DNA of 64,000 bases from Pseudomonas khavaziana (GCF_019145205.1 NZ_JAHSTT010000012.1:1-64000); one strand, 5' to 3'; positions 1-8,234 are shown, counted from the stretch's first letter. Translations and numbers: made by a program. The notes: generated by a model not told the origin, from the sequence alone.

Positions 1-1437
1 CGGTCGAGCCGCAGTGGGCAAGGGCAGGGCGGTCGAGCGGTTTTCATGATCGGTCCACACCACCGAATCGCCCGACACAGCAAGCCTGTGCGCCAGCCCA
101 TGACTCCAGCCAAACCCCAGCCCACAATCCACTTCCACCGCACTGGTGCGATAAAGCCGCGTCCACTCAAACGGCAACATCCCGTCCAGCGTGCCATCGG
201 TGAGGGTCAGCAATTCCTCCCCGTTGACCATCGACACCGGGCAGCCGTTAGTAACCGTCTTGTCCGCAGGTGCCGCCGCATCGCCCTTGGGATTGGAAGC
301 CACGACAGGCACATCATCCACACGCTCTTTCTGCGTCAGCACCGCGTTCTGCCGCGCCCGCCAGCGCATCTGCATCGTGCCTTGCTTCAGCCTGCCGACC
401 ACTCCGCGAACCGCCACCGCTTTGTAACGGTCCACCGCCTGCATGAACTTCGTGAGAATCGCCAGCACGCCCTCCACGAAGCCCACTGCCGCCGCAAGAA
501 TCTGCTTGCCGTACTTGACCAGGCGCATGCTCAAATACGCCACGCCCGCCGCTGGCAACGCGATGGTCAACACTGCGCCAACCACCAGATCAATCAGCAG
601 CGACACCATAAAACCGGCGGCCGCCTGCGCAATTTCACGGGGCGGTAACGTGTCCAGCCAGATCATGGCGGTGCGCAGTAGCAGGTACAGCACCGCTTCA
701 TCACTGGCGAGCAGCATCGCCTGCTCCATGACCTTGGGCGTATCGGTGGCGATCTGCGCCAATTTGGCCGCCTCGCTGCCCAGTTGCTCGACGTACTTCA
801 ACGGGTCTTCAAGCATCGCCTGCACCAGCTTGATGCTGTCCCACGCGTCATGGATCGCCGCCCAACTGCCTGCCAGCACGCCGCTGCCAATCGCGCTGGC
901 AGTAGAGCGTTCCCAGTGGGGTTTGAAGCCTTTCCACTGCGACCGAAGCCACTGTTCCAAGTCCGCCGTCAGCCCGGCATAGGAGGTAAACAAGTCGTCC
1001 ACTTGCTGCGCTGAAACGCCACCCTGAACCCGCACCTGATAGCGTTTGCCGGCGGCGCAGTAGTGCGAACCCTTGCCGTGCTCATCGAGCATCACCCGCG
1101 TGGAACTGCCGTCATCCAGTCCGATCACCTCGACCGGGATCGCACCAATCGGCACGTCATACGCTGATTCGAATTTGCTCTCGATCTTCAGCACGCCACC
1201 CACCGGGCAGCGGGCCACGGTGGAAAAATCCGCGTCGCTAAGGCTTACCGAACGCTGGGAATCCCCAACCCGCAACACCCGGTCCATGCCCAGCAACGAC
1301 GGCATATCCGCTGCATGACTGACCGAATCCAGCGCACGCGAATACCAGGCACCTATCTGCTGGCGGTACTCCACCAGGCTCTGATGGAAACCATCCAGCT
1401 CATGTTCGATAGCGGCAATGTGGGCAGCGTGGGTCAT
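1..1437 (-). CDS. Rhs-family protein, N-terminal part (gene runs off the left edge)
   Basis: The minus strand is open for 479 codons from ATG at 1437 to base 1. An upstream in-frame stop lies near 1514 and no other ATG is available, but the ribosome site is weak. The last ~85 residues carry the Rhs entry motif, with PVSMVNGEE, LTDGTLDG, LPFEWTRLYRTS and a GWSH element, which precedes YD repeats in Rhs polymorphic toxins. Residues ~265-305 are hydrophobic and alanine-rich, suggesting one or two membrane helices. No PAAR domain is seen at the N-terminus. Rhs proteins are usually secreted toxins, often by type VI secretion. The toxin tip and any immunity gene lie outside the window. Confidence 0.85.
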   Translation of the reverse strand, partial: MTHAAHIAAIEHELDGFHQSLVEYRQQIGAWYSRALDSVSHAADMPSLLGMDRVLRVGDSQRSVSLSDADFSTVARCPVGGVLKIESKFESAYDVPIGAIPVEVIGLDDGSSTRVMLDEHGKGSHYCAAGKRYQVRVQGGVSAQQVDDLFTSYAGLTADLEQWLRSQWKGFKPHWERSTASAIGSGVLAGSWAAIHDAWDSIKLVQAMLEDPLKYVEQLGSEAAKLAQIATDTPKVMEQAMLLASDEAVLYLLLRTAMIWLDTLPPREIAQAAAGFMVSLLIDLVVGAVLTIALPAAGVAYLSMRLVKYGKQILAAAVGFVEGVLAILTKFMQAVDRYKAVAVRGVVGRLKQGTMQMRWRARQNAVLTQKERVDDVPVVASNPKGDAAAPADKTVTNGCPVSMVNGEELLTLTDGTLDGMLPFEWTRLYRTSAVEVDCGLGFGWSHGLAHRLAVSGDSVVWTDHENRSTALPLPTAARP

Positions 1438-1572
1438 CCATGACGTCTCGACAGAAGGCAAGGCGTCGGAGTCTGCCGTAGCGAAAAGCGGCTGGATGAA
1501 CGGTCTGGAAAATCAGATAGCCCTTACAAGTGGCTCGCAAAAGTCTGCGTCAACTCATGCGCAAAAGCTGCG

Positions 1573-1953
1573 TCAAGTGGCGACGCTGCTGATTGACAAG
1601 CAGTGCCCTTGGGCTTCTTTCAGTTGGGTTTCAAACGCGATCAAGCCTGCCTGCATCCGTTGCAACACGGCGATTTGCGCGGCCAGAGCGTGCTTCTTGT
1701 GGGCGATGGCTTGGTTTGCTCGCTCCCAGGGAAGGGCGTTACCGTCGTACCCCAGCAAAATCTCCTGCAATTCCTTGAGTTTGAACCCCAGCTGCTGGGC
1801 GCATTTGATAAAGGTCAATCGCTCCACGCTCTGCGCCGTATAAACGCGATAACCGCCCTGGCGTTGAGGCTCGGGCATCAATCCAATCGCCTCATAGTGA
1901 CGAATCGCCTTGATGGTGGTGCCGGCCAACTGCGCGGCTTTGCCGATGTACAT
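1573..1953 (-). CDS. MerR-family transcriptional regulator
   Basis: A 126-residue protein starts at MYIGKAAQ. An AGGGAG element five bases upstream favours this start over one six codons earlier. The N-terminal winged helix-turn-helix has the family pattern (GTTIKAIRHYEAIGL, then GYRVY and an LxFIKxAQxLGF helix), followed by a helical dimerisation region. No metal-binding cysteine cluster is seen, so a redox, drug or aldehyde signal is more likely than a metal. The start lies inside the end of the upstream quinone reductase gene, so the two are probably co-transcribed and this regulator may control that enzyme (inference). Confidence 0.85.
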   Translation of the reverse strand: MYIGKAAQLAGTTIKAIRHYEAIGLMPEPQRQGGYRVYTAQSVERLTFIKCAQQLGFKLKELQEILLGYDGNALPWERANQAIAHKKHALAAQIAVLQRMQAGLIAFETQLKEAQGHCLSISSVAT

Positions 1954-2536
1954 GAAAACTCCCTTTCTCAAATAATGCGCCGGCCTGTTTCAGCCACCTG
2001 GCCCGCTGCGCCAGCGTAGCGCCCAGCACCGGCCCGAACAGCAGGGTCTTGCTTGGCGTGATGCCGCACAGCGCCAGCGTGGTGCGACGCATCTGGTGGA
2101 TGGCCGGCATGCGGTAGACCCAGCGGTAATACCACGCCGGCGTGTCCAGGGTCACTAGCAAGTGCGCGGTTCTGCCCTTTAGCAGCTTGTCAGGGAATGC
2201 CTTGCCTGCGCGGTATTTGAAGGCGAAGCCGGGTAGGAAAACTCGGTCAATGAAGCCTTTCATCAGTGCCGGGATACCACCCCACCAAACAGGGAAAACC
2301 CATGTGAGGTGCTCGGCCCAAAGAACGTCGGCTTGGGCGCTGAGCAGGTCGGGCTCCAGCGCTTGGACCTGGGTATAACCGTGGTGAAGGATGGGGTCGA
2401 ACCTGAGGTCACCCAGGCGTAGGACGCGTACGTCGTGGCCTGCCGTTTTCGCGGAGTGGATATAAGTCTGGGCGAGCGCTGAACAAAAACTATCGGTGGA
2501 CGGGTGGCCGAGAATGACCAGGATGCGCTGACTCAT
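1892..2536 (-). CDS. NAD(P)H-dependent quinone oxidoreductase, flavodoxin fold
   Basis: A 214-residue protein whose start at MSQRILVILGHP is preceded by AGGAG ten bases upstream. The flavodoxin-like fold of the NQO1/MdaB/KefF family is clear: an N-terminal VILGHPSTDSFC phosphate-binding loop, FPVWWGGIPALMKGFIDRV, and a GITPSKTLLFGPV segment. Such enzymes reduce quinones by two electrons using FMN or FAD. The C-terminus runs 62 nt into the downstream merR gene. The last ~25 residues (after ARWLKQAGALF) do not look like the family ending, so the natural stop may have been lost through a small frameshift. Confidence 0.85.
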   Translation of the reverse strand: MSQRILVILGHPSTDSFCSALAQTYIHSAKTAGHDVRVLRLGDLRFDPILHHGYTQVQALEPDLLSAQADVLWAEHLTWVFPVWWGGIPALMKGFIDRVFLPGFAFKYRAGKAFPDKLLKGRTAHLLVTLDTPAWYYRWVYRMPAIHQMRRTTLALCGITPSKTLLFGPVLGATLAQRARWLKQAGALFEKGSFHVHRQSRAVGRHHHQGDSSL

Positions 2537-2606
2537 GCTGAAGGCTCCTGAAATGAGCATTCAGGGTAGGGTGTGCCGTATAGGGGAGAGTCAAGGACCA
2601 CGGCGA

Positions 2607-3030
2607 ATGCTGCTCTCGTTTTTCGACTCAATGGCCAATGCACGCGGTCAATCGTGAATCGGTGCTGCTCTACTTGCAGATCAGCCGCGATATTTTGACC
2701 CGTCAGGCCGATCAAGGCTGGGGTAGCAAAGTGAGCGACCGTCTTGCGCAAGATCTGCGGGCGGCCTTTCCTGACATCAAGGTTTTTCGCCGCATAATCT
2801 CAAGTACATACGCCCTTTTGCCGAGGCGTGGCCGGATTCTGAATTTGTGCAACAGGTGCTTGCACAATTGCCTTGGTGTCATCAAATCACGCTGTTGGAC
2901 AAACTTCCTGGGCTCGAAACGCGACGTTGGTATGCCATTCAAACTATCAAACATAATTGTTCACGCAACATCCTGGTTCTGCGCATTGAAAACCGCCTGC
3001 CCAAGGCGCAATTGGATCTGGCCCGCGATT
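2607..3030 (+). pseudogene. decayed DUF1016 (YhcG-type) PDDEXK nuclease gene
   Basis: Pieces of a DUF1016 N-terminal domain lie in different frames. FFDSMANAR starts at 2607. AVNRESVLLYLQISRDIL to FPDIK follows in another frame from ~2644. GFSPHNLKYIRPFAEAWPD to LENRLPKAQLDLARDS follows in a third arrangement from ~2780. A single missing G near 2781 (AAGGTT where AAGGGTT is expected) explains the second shift. The first junction lost several codons. The C-terminal nuclease half is absent. The family is found in phage-defence and restriction settings. This copy cannot make an intact protein. Confidence 0.75.
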
Positions 3031-3045
3031 CGGCTCAAACGCCGC

Positions 3046-3069
3046 AAGCCTGCTTTTCAGGGCAGGCTT
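3046..3069 (-). terminator. hairpin downstream of the ycaC-like gene
   Basis: A perfect 8-bp stem (AAGCCTGC / GCAGGCTT) with an 8-base loop lies 20 bases past the stop codon of the minus-strand hydrolase gene. There is no clear T-run, so termination is plausible but not certain. Confidence 0.45.
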
Positions 3070-3088
3070 ATCGTCACACTCGGCTGGC

Positions 3089-3721
3089 TTACTTCTGCTG
3101 TGCAGTCAACGCCGCATAGCCATTCATCAAGTTGCGATAGTTAGGAATGCGCTGGGACAACAGATTCCCCAGGCCTTCAATGTCGTTGCGCCAGTCGCGG
3201 TGCAGCTCACAGGCCACCGAGAACCAGTTCATCAACTGTGCACCGGCTTGGGTCATCCGGCTCCACGCCGCCTGTTGCACCGTGGTATTGAACGTGCCCG
3301 ATGCATCCGTCACCACAAACACTTCAAAGCCTTCCGCCAGCGCCGACAAGGTCGGGAACGCCACGCACACATCGGTTACCACACCGGCAATGATGATCTG
3401 CTTGCGACCGGTGGCCTTGATCGCCTTGACGAAGTCTTCATTGTCCCAGGCGTTGATCTGGCCAGGGCGGGCGATGTACGGCGCGTCCGGGAACATCTCC
3501 TTCAACTCCGGCACCAGCGGGCCATTGGGGCCTTGCTCGAAGCTGGTGGTGAGGATGGTCGGCAGGTTGAAGAACTTGGCCAGGTCCGCCAGGGCCAGCA
3601 CGTTGTTCTTGAACTCGTTGGGGGAGAAGTCCTGCACCAGGGAGATCAGGCCGGTCTGGTGGTCGACCAGCAGTACGATGGCGTCGTCTTTGTTCAAGCG
3701 GTTGTAGGTTGCAGTGCTCAT
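3089..3721 (-). CDS. ycaC: YcaC-type isochorismatase-superfamily hydrolase
   Basis: This 210-residue protein matches the cysteine hydrolase (isochorismatase-like) superfamily over its full length. Asp20 (VLLVDHQTGL) and the nucleophile Cys119 (AGVVTDVCVAF) are in their expected places, and the ARPGQINAW and WNDIEGLGNL segments are typical of the YcaC subgroup. YcaC proteins form octameric rings, and their physiological substrate is unknown. The gene diverges from the yjf-type operon across a 260-bp spacer. No co-transcribed neighbour is visible. Confidence 0.9.
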   Translation of the reverse strand: MSTATYNRLNKDDAIVLLVDHQTGLISLVQDFSPNEFKNNVLALADLAKFFNLPTILTTSFEQGPNGPLVPELKEMFPDAPYIARPGQINAWDNEDFVKAIKATGRKQIIIAGVVTDVCVAFPTLSALAEGFEVFVVTDASGTFNTTVQQAAWSRMTQAGAQLMNWFSVACELHRDWRNDIEGLGNLLSQRIPNYRNLMNGYAALTAQQK

Positions 3722-3900
3722 GGTTGAATCCTTTTTTGTTTAGGTTGGTTGGGCGTTGCGTTCAACATGGGCACAGATTAATGGGTGGGCGACGGGGGAT
3801 AAATCGGCTGGAATAGGTAATACCGTCAACTCAGAAGAGACAATTCCTGGGCGCTCACAAGATATGGTCTTGCCTATGGGCGGAAAATCTTCGGAAAAAT

Positions 3901-3912
3901 CTCACGCGTGAG
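3901..3912. promoter_or_regulatory. palindromic operator candidate, upstream copy
   Basis: The perfect palindrome CTCACGCGTGAG sits immediately upstream of the predicted -35 box of the yjf-type operon. An identical copy lies at 3947. The binding protein is unknown. Confidence 0.6.
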
Positions 3913-3915
3913 CTA

Positions 3916-3944
3916 TTGAGTGCAACGAACATTGCCTGTAGATT
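3916..3944 (+). promoter_or_regulatory. predicted sigma70 promoter of the yjfI operon
   Basis: TTGAGT (3916-3921) and TAGATT (3939-3944) are separated by 17 bases. Each matches four of six positions of the -35 and -10 consensus. The start site would fall inside the second palindrome, about 30 bases before the yjfI start codon. This is prediction by eye only. Confidence 0.45.
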
Positions 3945-3946
3945 TT

Positions 3947-3958
3947 CTCACGCGTGAG
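3947..3958. promoter_or_regulatory. palindromic operator candidate, downstream copy
   Basis: This is a second exact copy of CTCACGCGTGAG, 46 bp centre to centre from the first. It lies directly after the -10 box, where a bound protein would block transcription. Confidence 0.6.
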
Positions 3959-3981
3959 TTTTTCACAGCGAGGTCAGTACG

Positions 3982-4671
3982 ATGAAAAGCAGCTCTCCAT
4001 CGAGCCCTGCTGCAGGGCCCGATACCGATTCAGCCAGCCTTCAGGGAGAGCGCTTGAAACAGTCTGCGAAAAAGCCATCGAGCTTTTACATGAAGCAGAT
4101 GCGAGCGGGCCTGGCGGCCGCCGGCTATGTGAAACACGAGGCTTGGGTGCTTCCCGAAAACCGAAGCTTGCTCAAGCAGATGGAGAAACAGCTTCGCCAA
4201 CCGATTCTGGCTGGCTCATTCATGTCGGAGAATTTCATGAGCGCAGGTACCAACTGGAACATCGATCGCCTCTTCAGTGCGCTGCAGGCCCTGGATGAAG
4301 TGACGTCCAAAGACATTACGCTTTCCCTCGTCCAAGGCTCCGAGTCCAGCATCAAGCTGGAAATGAACGACTTCGGCGGCCTGCCGATTTACATCGCAGT
4401 GGTGGGCGAGCAGATCATCGTGGACACCGTGCTGGTCGACGTCGAGTCCATCAATGATGTCGCCAAGTTCAATGATGCGGTGCTGCGCAGCCGGGAGATG
4501 TTCCCGTTGTCTTCCATCGGCATCGAGTCCATGCCCAACGGGCAGGTGGTCTACAACATGTTCGGTGCACTCAGCTCCGACTCCAGCCTGACCAACATCG
4601 TGACCGAGGTGAAAACCCTGGTCGACAACGTGCAGCGCGCCAGCGAAGCCTTCGAACGTTTCTTCAACTAA
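3982..4671 (+). CDS. yjfI: DUF2170 family protein (YjfI-like)
   Basis: A 229-residue protein and the first gene of the operon. The region from residue ~75 onward (LAGSFMSENFMSAGTNWNID, then ESSIKLEMNDFGGLPIYIAV and VDVESINDVAKFND) matches the DUF2170 family, which accompanies PspA-like proteins. A Ser/Lys-rich tail of ~40 residues precedes a short helix (SFYMKQMRAGLAAAGYVKHE). That stretch resembles a RepB- or arc-type helix and could bind DNA (inference). The gene ends 17 bp before the PspA homologue. Its molecular role is unknown; co-expression with a PspA protein suggests an envelope-stress function. Confidence 0.8.
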   Translation: MKSSSPSSPAAGPDTDSASLQGERLKQSAKKPSSFYMKQMRAGLAAAGYVKHEAWVLPENRSLLKQMEKQLRQPILAGSFMSENFMSAGTNWNIDRLFSALQALDEVTSKDITLSLVQGSESSIKLEMNDFGGLPIYIAVVGEQIIVDTVLVDVESINDVAKFNDAVLRSREMFPLSSIGIESMPNGQVVYNMFGALSSDSSLTNIVTEVKTLVDNVQRASEAFERFFN

Positions 4672-4688
4672 TTATTCGGGAAAACCTA

Positions 4689-5387
4689 ATGACTCAGTCC
4701 ATCTGGAGCAAATTGTTCACCGCGCTGCGTGGCGGTGCCAATGAAGTTGGCGAATCGATCGTCGACCAACAGGCCCTGCGCATCCTTGACCAGGAAATCC
4801 GCGATGCTGACAGCGCCCTGGCCAATGCCAAGCGTGAGCTGGTCAGCATCATGGCCAAGCACAAACTGGCCGCTGATCGTGTCGGCGAGTACGACGCCAA
4901 GATCAAAGACCTGGAGACCAAGGCGATGGCCGCGATCCAGGCTAATCGTGAAGACCTGGCCCTGGAAGTCGCCGAAGCCATTTCGACCCTGACCAACGAG
5001 CGGGACGTCGAGCAAAAGCAGACCGCCGAGTTCGGTGGCTACGCCGAGAGCATGCGCAAGGACATCACCAAGGCCGAGAGCCGAATCAAAAGCCTGCGCC
5101 AGCAAGTGGACATGGCCAAGGCTCGCGACAGCGTGCAGAAGGCCCAGGTCAGCGCATCCATTGCCAGCGGCGGCGCCAACGGCAAGCTGGAAACCGCCGT
5201 CGGTACGCTGAATCGCTTGCAGGCCAAACAGCAGCAGCGCGCCGCGGAACTGCAAGCCCAGGATGAACTGGCTGAGGCATCGACGGGCACTGACCTGGAA
5301 CGCAAACTGCGCGACGCCGGCATCACGCCGAACGAAGGCAGCGCCAATGCGATTCTTGAGCGTCTGAAGCAAAAGTCGGCTGAATAA
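4689..5387 (+). CDS. yjfJ: PspA/IM30 family membrane-stress protein (YjfJ-like)
   Basis: A 232-residue, almost fully helical protein of the PspA/IM30/Vipp1 (bacterial ESCRT-III-like) family. The N-terminal helix (MTQSIWSKLFTALRGGANEVGESI) is amphipathic, and long coiled-coil helices follow to residue ~175. The motif VDQQALRILDQEIRDAD matches PspA helix 1. The C-terminal part (TDLERKLRDAGI...ANAILERLKQK) is typical of the YjfJ branch. These proteins polymerise on damaged inner membrane. It is preceded by yjfI and followed by an intrinsic terminator, so it may be made in larger amounts than the distal genes. Confidence 0.9.
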   Translation: MTQSIWSKLFTALRGGANEVGESIVDQQALRILDQEIRDADSALANAKRELVSIMAKHKLAADRVGEYDAKIKDLETKAMAAIQANREDLALEVAEAISTLTNERDVEQKQTAEFGGYAESMRKDITKAESRIKSLRQQVDMAKARDSVQKAQVSASIASGGANGKLETAVGTLNRLQAKQQQRAAELQAQDELAEASTGTDLERKLRDAGITPNEGSANAILERLKQKSAE

Positions 5388-5400
5388 GCGACACCGCTGA

Positions 5401-5428
5401 AAGGAGGGCATTTGCGCCCTTCTTTTTT
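5401..5428 (+). terminator. intrinsic terminator between yjfJ and the rhomboid gene
   Basis: A 9-bp stem (AAGGAGGGC / GCCCTTCTT, one G-U pair) with a 6-base loop is followed by a T-run. It lies 13 bp after the yjfJ stop and before the rhomboid gene. Read-through or a second promoter would be needed to express the distal genes. Confidence 0.75.
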
Positions 5429-5442
5429 ATGCCGAGGTGAGG

Positions 5443-6003
5443 ATGGATACCTTCAAGGGTTTCAAGACAATCGCAGGCCTGGCCCTCTTGATGGTCGCGC
5501 TGCAACTGCTCAATGTAGCGACTGGTTACAGTCTCATGGCCTTCGGGCTGGTCCCGCGAACGCTGCACGGCCTGCTCGGCATCCTCACCTCACCGTTTCT
5601 GCACGCGTCCTTTGCCCACCTGAGCGCAAACCTGATTGCCTTTCTGGTCCTGGGCACCCTGGTCATTCTCGACGGGCTCCACCGCTTCATTGCTGTCAGC
5701 GCAATCGTGATTGTGCTGGGTGGCGCGTTGGTCTGGCTGTTCGGTTTTGCAGGCATTCACGTTGGCGCCAGCGGTTGGGTATTCGGGCTATGGGCTTACC
5801 TACTGGCGCGCGCCTGGTTCCACAGAAGTTGGAGCAACCTGATAACTGCCGGTGTGGTGGCGGTATTGTATGGCGGCCTGATTCTTGGCTTCCTGCCCCG
5901 CCAGGGTGTTTCCTTCGAAGGCCATCTCTTCGGCGCGTTCGCCGGGTTTATTGCCGCCAAGGTACTTCTCTCTGCACCGCGCAGCAGGTTTAATGCCGGG
6001 TGA
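5443..6003 (+). CDS. rhomboid-family intramembrane serine protease
   Basis: A 186-residue protein with about six hydrophobic helices. The catalytic serine motif GASG is at residues 108-111 (Ser110). The catalytic histidine is His161 in EGHLFGAFAGF. HASFAHLSANLIAF (residues ~54-67) supplies the conserved His and Asn. Rhomboids cut membrane proteins within the bilayer. ATG 5443 is chosen because GAGG lies upstream; a GTG at 5437 is possible. E. coli yjfIJKLMC has no such gene, so this is an added member that may process an envelope substrate of the operon (inference). Confidence 0.85.
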   Translation: MDTFKGFKTIAGLALLMVALQLLNVATGYSLMAFGLVPRTLHGLLGILTSPFLHASFAHLSANLIAFLVLGTLVILDGLHRFIAVSAIVIVLGGALVWLFGFAGIHVGASGWVFGLWAYLLARAWFHRSWSNLITAGVVAVLYGGLILGFLPRQGVSFEGHLFGAFAGFIAAKVLLSAPRSRFNAG

Positions 6004-6075
6004 GCGCACTTAAGCATCCAAATGCCGAGGCGAGCGCCTCGTCAGGAACCCAGTACCCACGGAACCAGGGATGAA

Positions 6076-7110
6076 ATGTCGATCTTTCTTTTATTGCGCC
6101 GGTACGCTTCGTCCCTCTTTCACCGCTTCGGCTGGGCAGGCCTGGTCGTTGCCTTGGGCGTACACCTGGGCGTGGCTTATCTGGGCCTGGTGTTCCTGGG
6201 CGAGCAACACCTCACCGCCCCCGCGACATTTGTTTACTTCTATCTGACCACCACACTGACCGTCGGCTATGGCGATCTCGCACCGCAGACCGCGGTGGGG
6301 CGGATATTCGTGGCAACCTGGGTCATGCTCGGCGGTATTGCGCTGCTCACGGCCGCCATCGGCAAAACCACCAGCAGTGTCATCGATGCATGGAGAAAAG
6401 GCATGAAAGGCAAAGGCGATTTCACCGGCAAGGTCGGCCATACCGTGCTGATCGGCTGGGAGGGCGCGTCCAGCGAACGGGTTATCGAGTTGTTGCTGCA
6501 AGACGAAACCTCCAACGACAACCTGATCGTGATTTGCGACTGCATCCTCGAAGAAAACCCGATGCCGGGCAAAGCGGCGTTCATCCGCGGTGAAAGCCTG
6601 TCCTCCACCGCGTTGCTGCTGCGTGCCGGCGTTCCCGGTGCCGAACGTGTGCTGGTGCGAACCCCATCTGACGACCTCACCCTGGCCACCGTGCTGGCGG
6701 TCAATCAATTGAGCCCCCTCGGGCATGTGGTCGCCCACTTCAACGAAAGTGAAATCGCCGCACTCGCCAGCTCCTACGCACCCCGCCTGGAATGCACCTC
6801 AAGCATGGCGATTGAAATGCTGGTGCGTGCCTCCCAGGACCCAGGCTCGTCCGTGGTTATCAATGAGCTGCTGTGTGTGGGGCAGGGTGCCACCCAATAC
6901 CTGATGAAGTTGCCCGAGGCCTTTGAGGCCACGTTCGGCGAGCTGTACACCCGGCTGAAAGAACAGCACAACGCCACCCTTATCGGCTATCGCGCCAAAG
7001 GTGCCCAGCAACCCGCGATCAACCCGCCGAGCGCCACCCGCGTCGAGGGCGGTGAACTCTTCTATATCGCCTCCACCCGGCTCAAGGAAATCTCCCATGG
7101 GATGGTTTAA
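6076..7110 (+). CDS. two-helix potassium channel with cytoplasmic TrkA-N/RCK-like region
   Basis: A 344-residue protein starting at MSIFLLLRRY. Two membrane helices (residues ~20-43 and ~72-95) flank the K+ selectivity filter TVGYGD at 62-67. The ~240-residue cytoplasmic part contains the nucleotide-binding-like GHTVLIGWEGASSERVIELLL and later resembles RCK/TrkA-N domains. The first glycine-rich loop is only partly canonical, so the ligand is uncertain. The downstream DUF2491 gene overlaps it by 14 nt, which indicates co-translation. A channel inside a PspA-type operon suggests control of ion leak or membrane potential under envelope stress (inference). Confidence 0.85.
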   Translation: MSIFLLLRRYASSLFHRFGWAGLVVALGVHLGVAYLGLVFLGEQHLTAPATFVYFYLTTTLTVGYGDLAPQTAVGRIFVATWVMLGGIALLTAAIGKTTSSVIDAWRKGMKGKGDFTGKVGHTVLIGWEGASSERVIELLLQDETSNDNLIVICDCILEENPMPGKAAFIRGESLSSTALLLRAGVPGAERVLVRTPSDDLTLATVLAVNQLSPLGHVVAHFNESEIAALASSYAPRLECTSSMAIEMLVRASQDPGSSVVINELLCVGQGATQYLMKLPEAFEATFGELYTRLKEQHNATLIGYRAKGAQQPAINPPSATRVEGGELFYIASTRLKEISHGMV

Positions 7111-7771
7111 ACAACTGATGGGGCTCGAAGCTCCGAACGCCACTGCTGACTCTAAAGCGCCGGCCAACCAGGCGCTGCCGGTCACCGGGCCATTGGGCCT
7201 GGCACCGGGCAAAGGCCTGATGTTCGACACGAGCCTGAAACTGTTGCTCGATGAGAAAACCTCGGTGGTAATACCCGGTTCCCAGGAAATCTGGGCCAAC
7301 GGCACCGTTGACCTCGGGCAGTCGACATGGCTGTCGCGCTATTACATGAACGACGAAGACTATTGGCTGCAGGTGCACACCACGGGTGACATCGCCGGGC
7401 AGGTCGAGTCGGTGATCCTGTTCAACTACCTCAGTAACGTCACCGTCAGCAGTGAAGCTGAACTGCGCCGGCTGGCGGGCCCGCAAAGCCTGATCGGGCT
7501 GCCGACCTACACCCATGACGGCGTCGAGTTCTTCCGTGAGTGGGGCAGCGAGGATGGCCAGACCGAATTGGTGGCGATGAGCGAGCAAATCGTCAGCCCG
7601 GAGGCGGCCTACAGCATCGAGCACCGTTCGATGCTATACGCACGCGACACCGGCCTGACCGACCGCCGCGAGTTTTTGCTGTTTTCCGTCGAAGAAGACG
7701 CCGAAGGCACCATCAGCCTGAGCACGTCGCTGGGCATTTCGCTGTACACAACCGATCTGACTGCGCTCTAA
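7097..7771 (+). CDS. yjfK: DUF2491 family protein (YjfK-like)
   Basis: A 224-residue soluble protein starting MGWFKQLMGLE. AAGGAAA lies before the start, which sits within the end of the channel gene. It matches the DUF2491/YjfK family through GPLGLAPGKGL, the central DYWLQVHTTGD and the C-terminal REFLLFSVEEDAEGTISLSTSLG. There is no signal peptide or membrane helix, so it is probably cytoplasmic and peripheral. The function is unknown. The family travels with DUF350, DUF1190 and glutathionylspermidine-synthase-like proteins, as here. The next gene starts 16 bp later. Confidence 0.8.
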   Translation: MGWFKQLMGLEAPNATADSKAPANQALPVTGPLGLAPGKGLMFDTSLKLLLDEKTSVVIPGSQEIWANGTVDLGQSTWLSRYYMNDEDYWLQVHTTGDIAGQVESVILFNYLSNVTVSSEAELRRLAGPQSLIGLPTYTHDGVEFFREWGSEDGQTELVAMSEQIVSPEAAYSIEHRSMLYARDTGLTDRREFLLFSVEEDAEGTISLSTSLGISLYTTDLTAL

Positions 7772-7787
7772 AAAAAGGAAGCATCCC

Positions 7788-8216
7788 ATGCTAGAAGCTC
7801 TCTCCATTTCCCTGAACAAAGCTGCCGTGTTCGGCTTTGTCCTCTACATCCTGGGGGCTGCGGTACTGTTCGCGCTGTTCCAGTTCATCTACACCCGTAT
7901 CACCCCGCACAAGGAGTTCGAGCTGATCCGGGCGGGCAACACATCCGCAGCGGTTGCCCTGGGCGGTGCCATCGTCGGTTTCGCCATCCCGGCCAGCAAC
8001 GTGATTGCCTATTCCGTCAGCCTCGTCGATTTCGTGGTCTGGGCAGTGATTGCAGCCGTCGTCCAACTGTTGGCATTTTTGCTGACCAGCCTGGTGCTCA
8101 AAGGCACGTCTGAGCGCATCAAGAACGGCGAGCTCGCGGCCGGTATTTACGTAGCCGCCGTGGCCATCAGCGTCGGCATGTTGAATGCCGCGTGCATGAC
8201 GCCCACCTCGAACTGA
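7788..8216 (+). CDS. yjfL: DUF350 inner-membrane protein (YjfL-like)
   Basis: A 142-residue protein with four predicted membrane helices arranged as a two-helix repeat, as in the DUF350 family. The conserved helix with ELIRAGNTSAAVALGGAIVGFAIP is clear at residues ~43-66, and the second repeat ends with GELAAGIYVAAVAISVGMLNAA. Charged loops are short. AAGGAAG precedes the start. DUF350 proteins are common next to PspA-like and ATP-grasp genes, but their activity is not known. It is followed after 18 bp by the DUF1190 lipoprotein gene. Confidence 0.85.
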   Translation: MLEALSISLNKAAVFGFVLYILGAAVLFALFQFIYTRITPHKEFELIRAGNTSAAVALGGAIVGFAIPASNVIAYSVSLVDFVVWAVIAAVVQLLAFLLTSLVLKGTSERIKNGELAAGIYVAAVAISVGMLNAACMTPTSN

Positions 8217-8234
8217 TTGCGCACGGAGCTCTCG

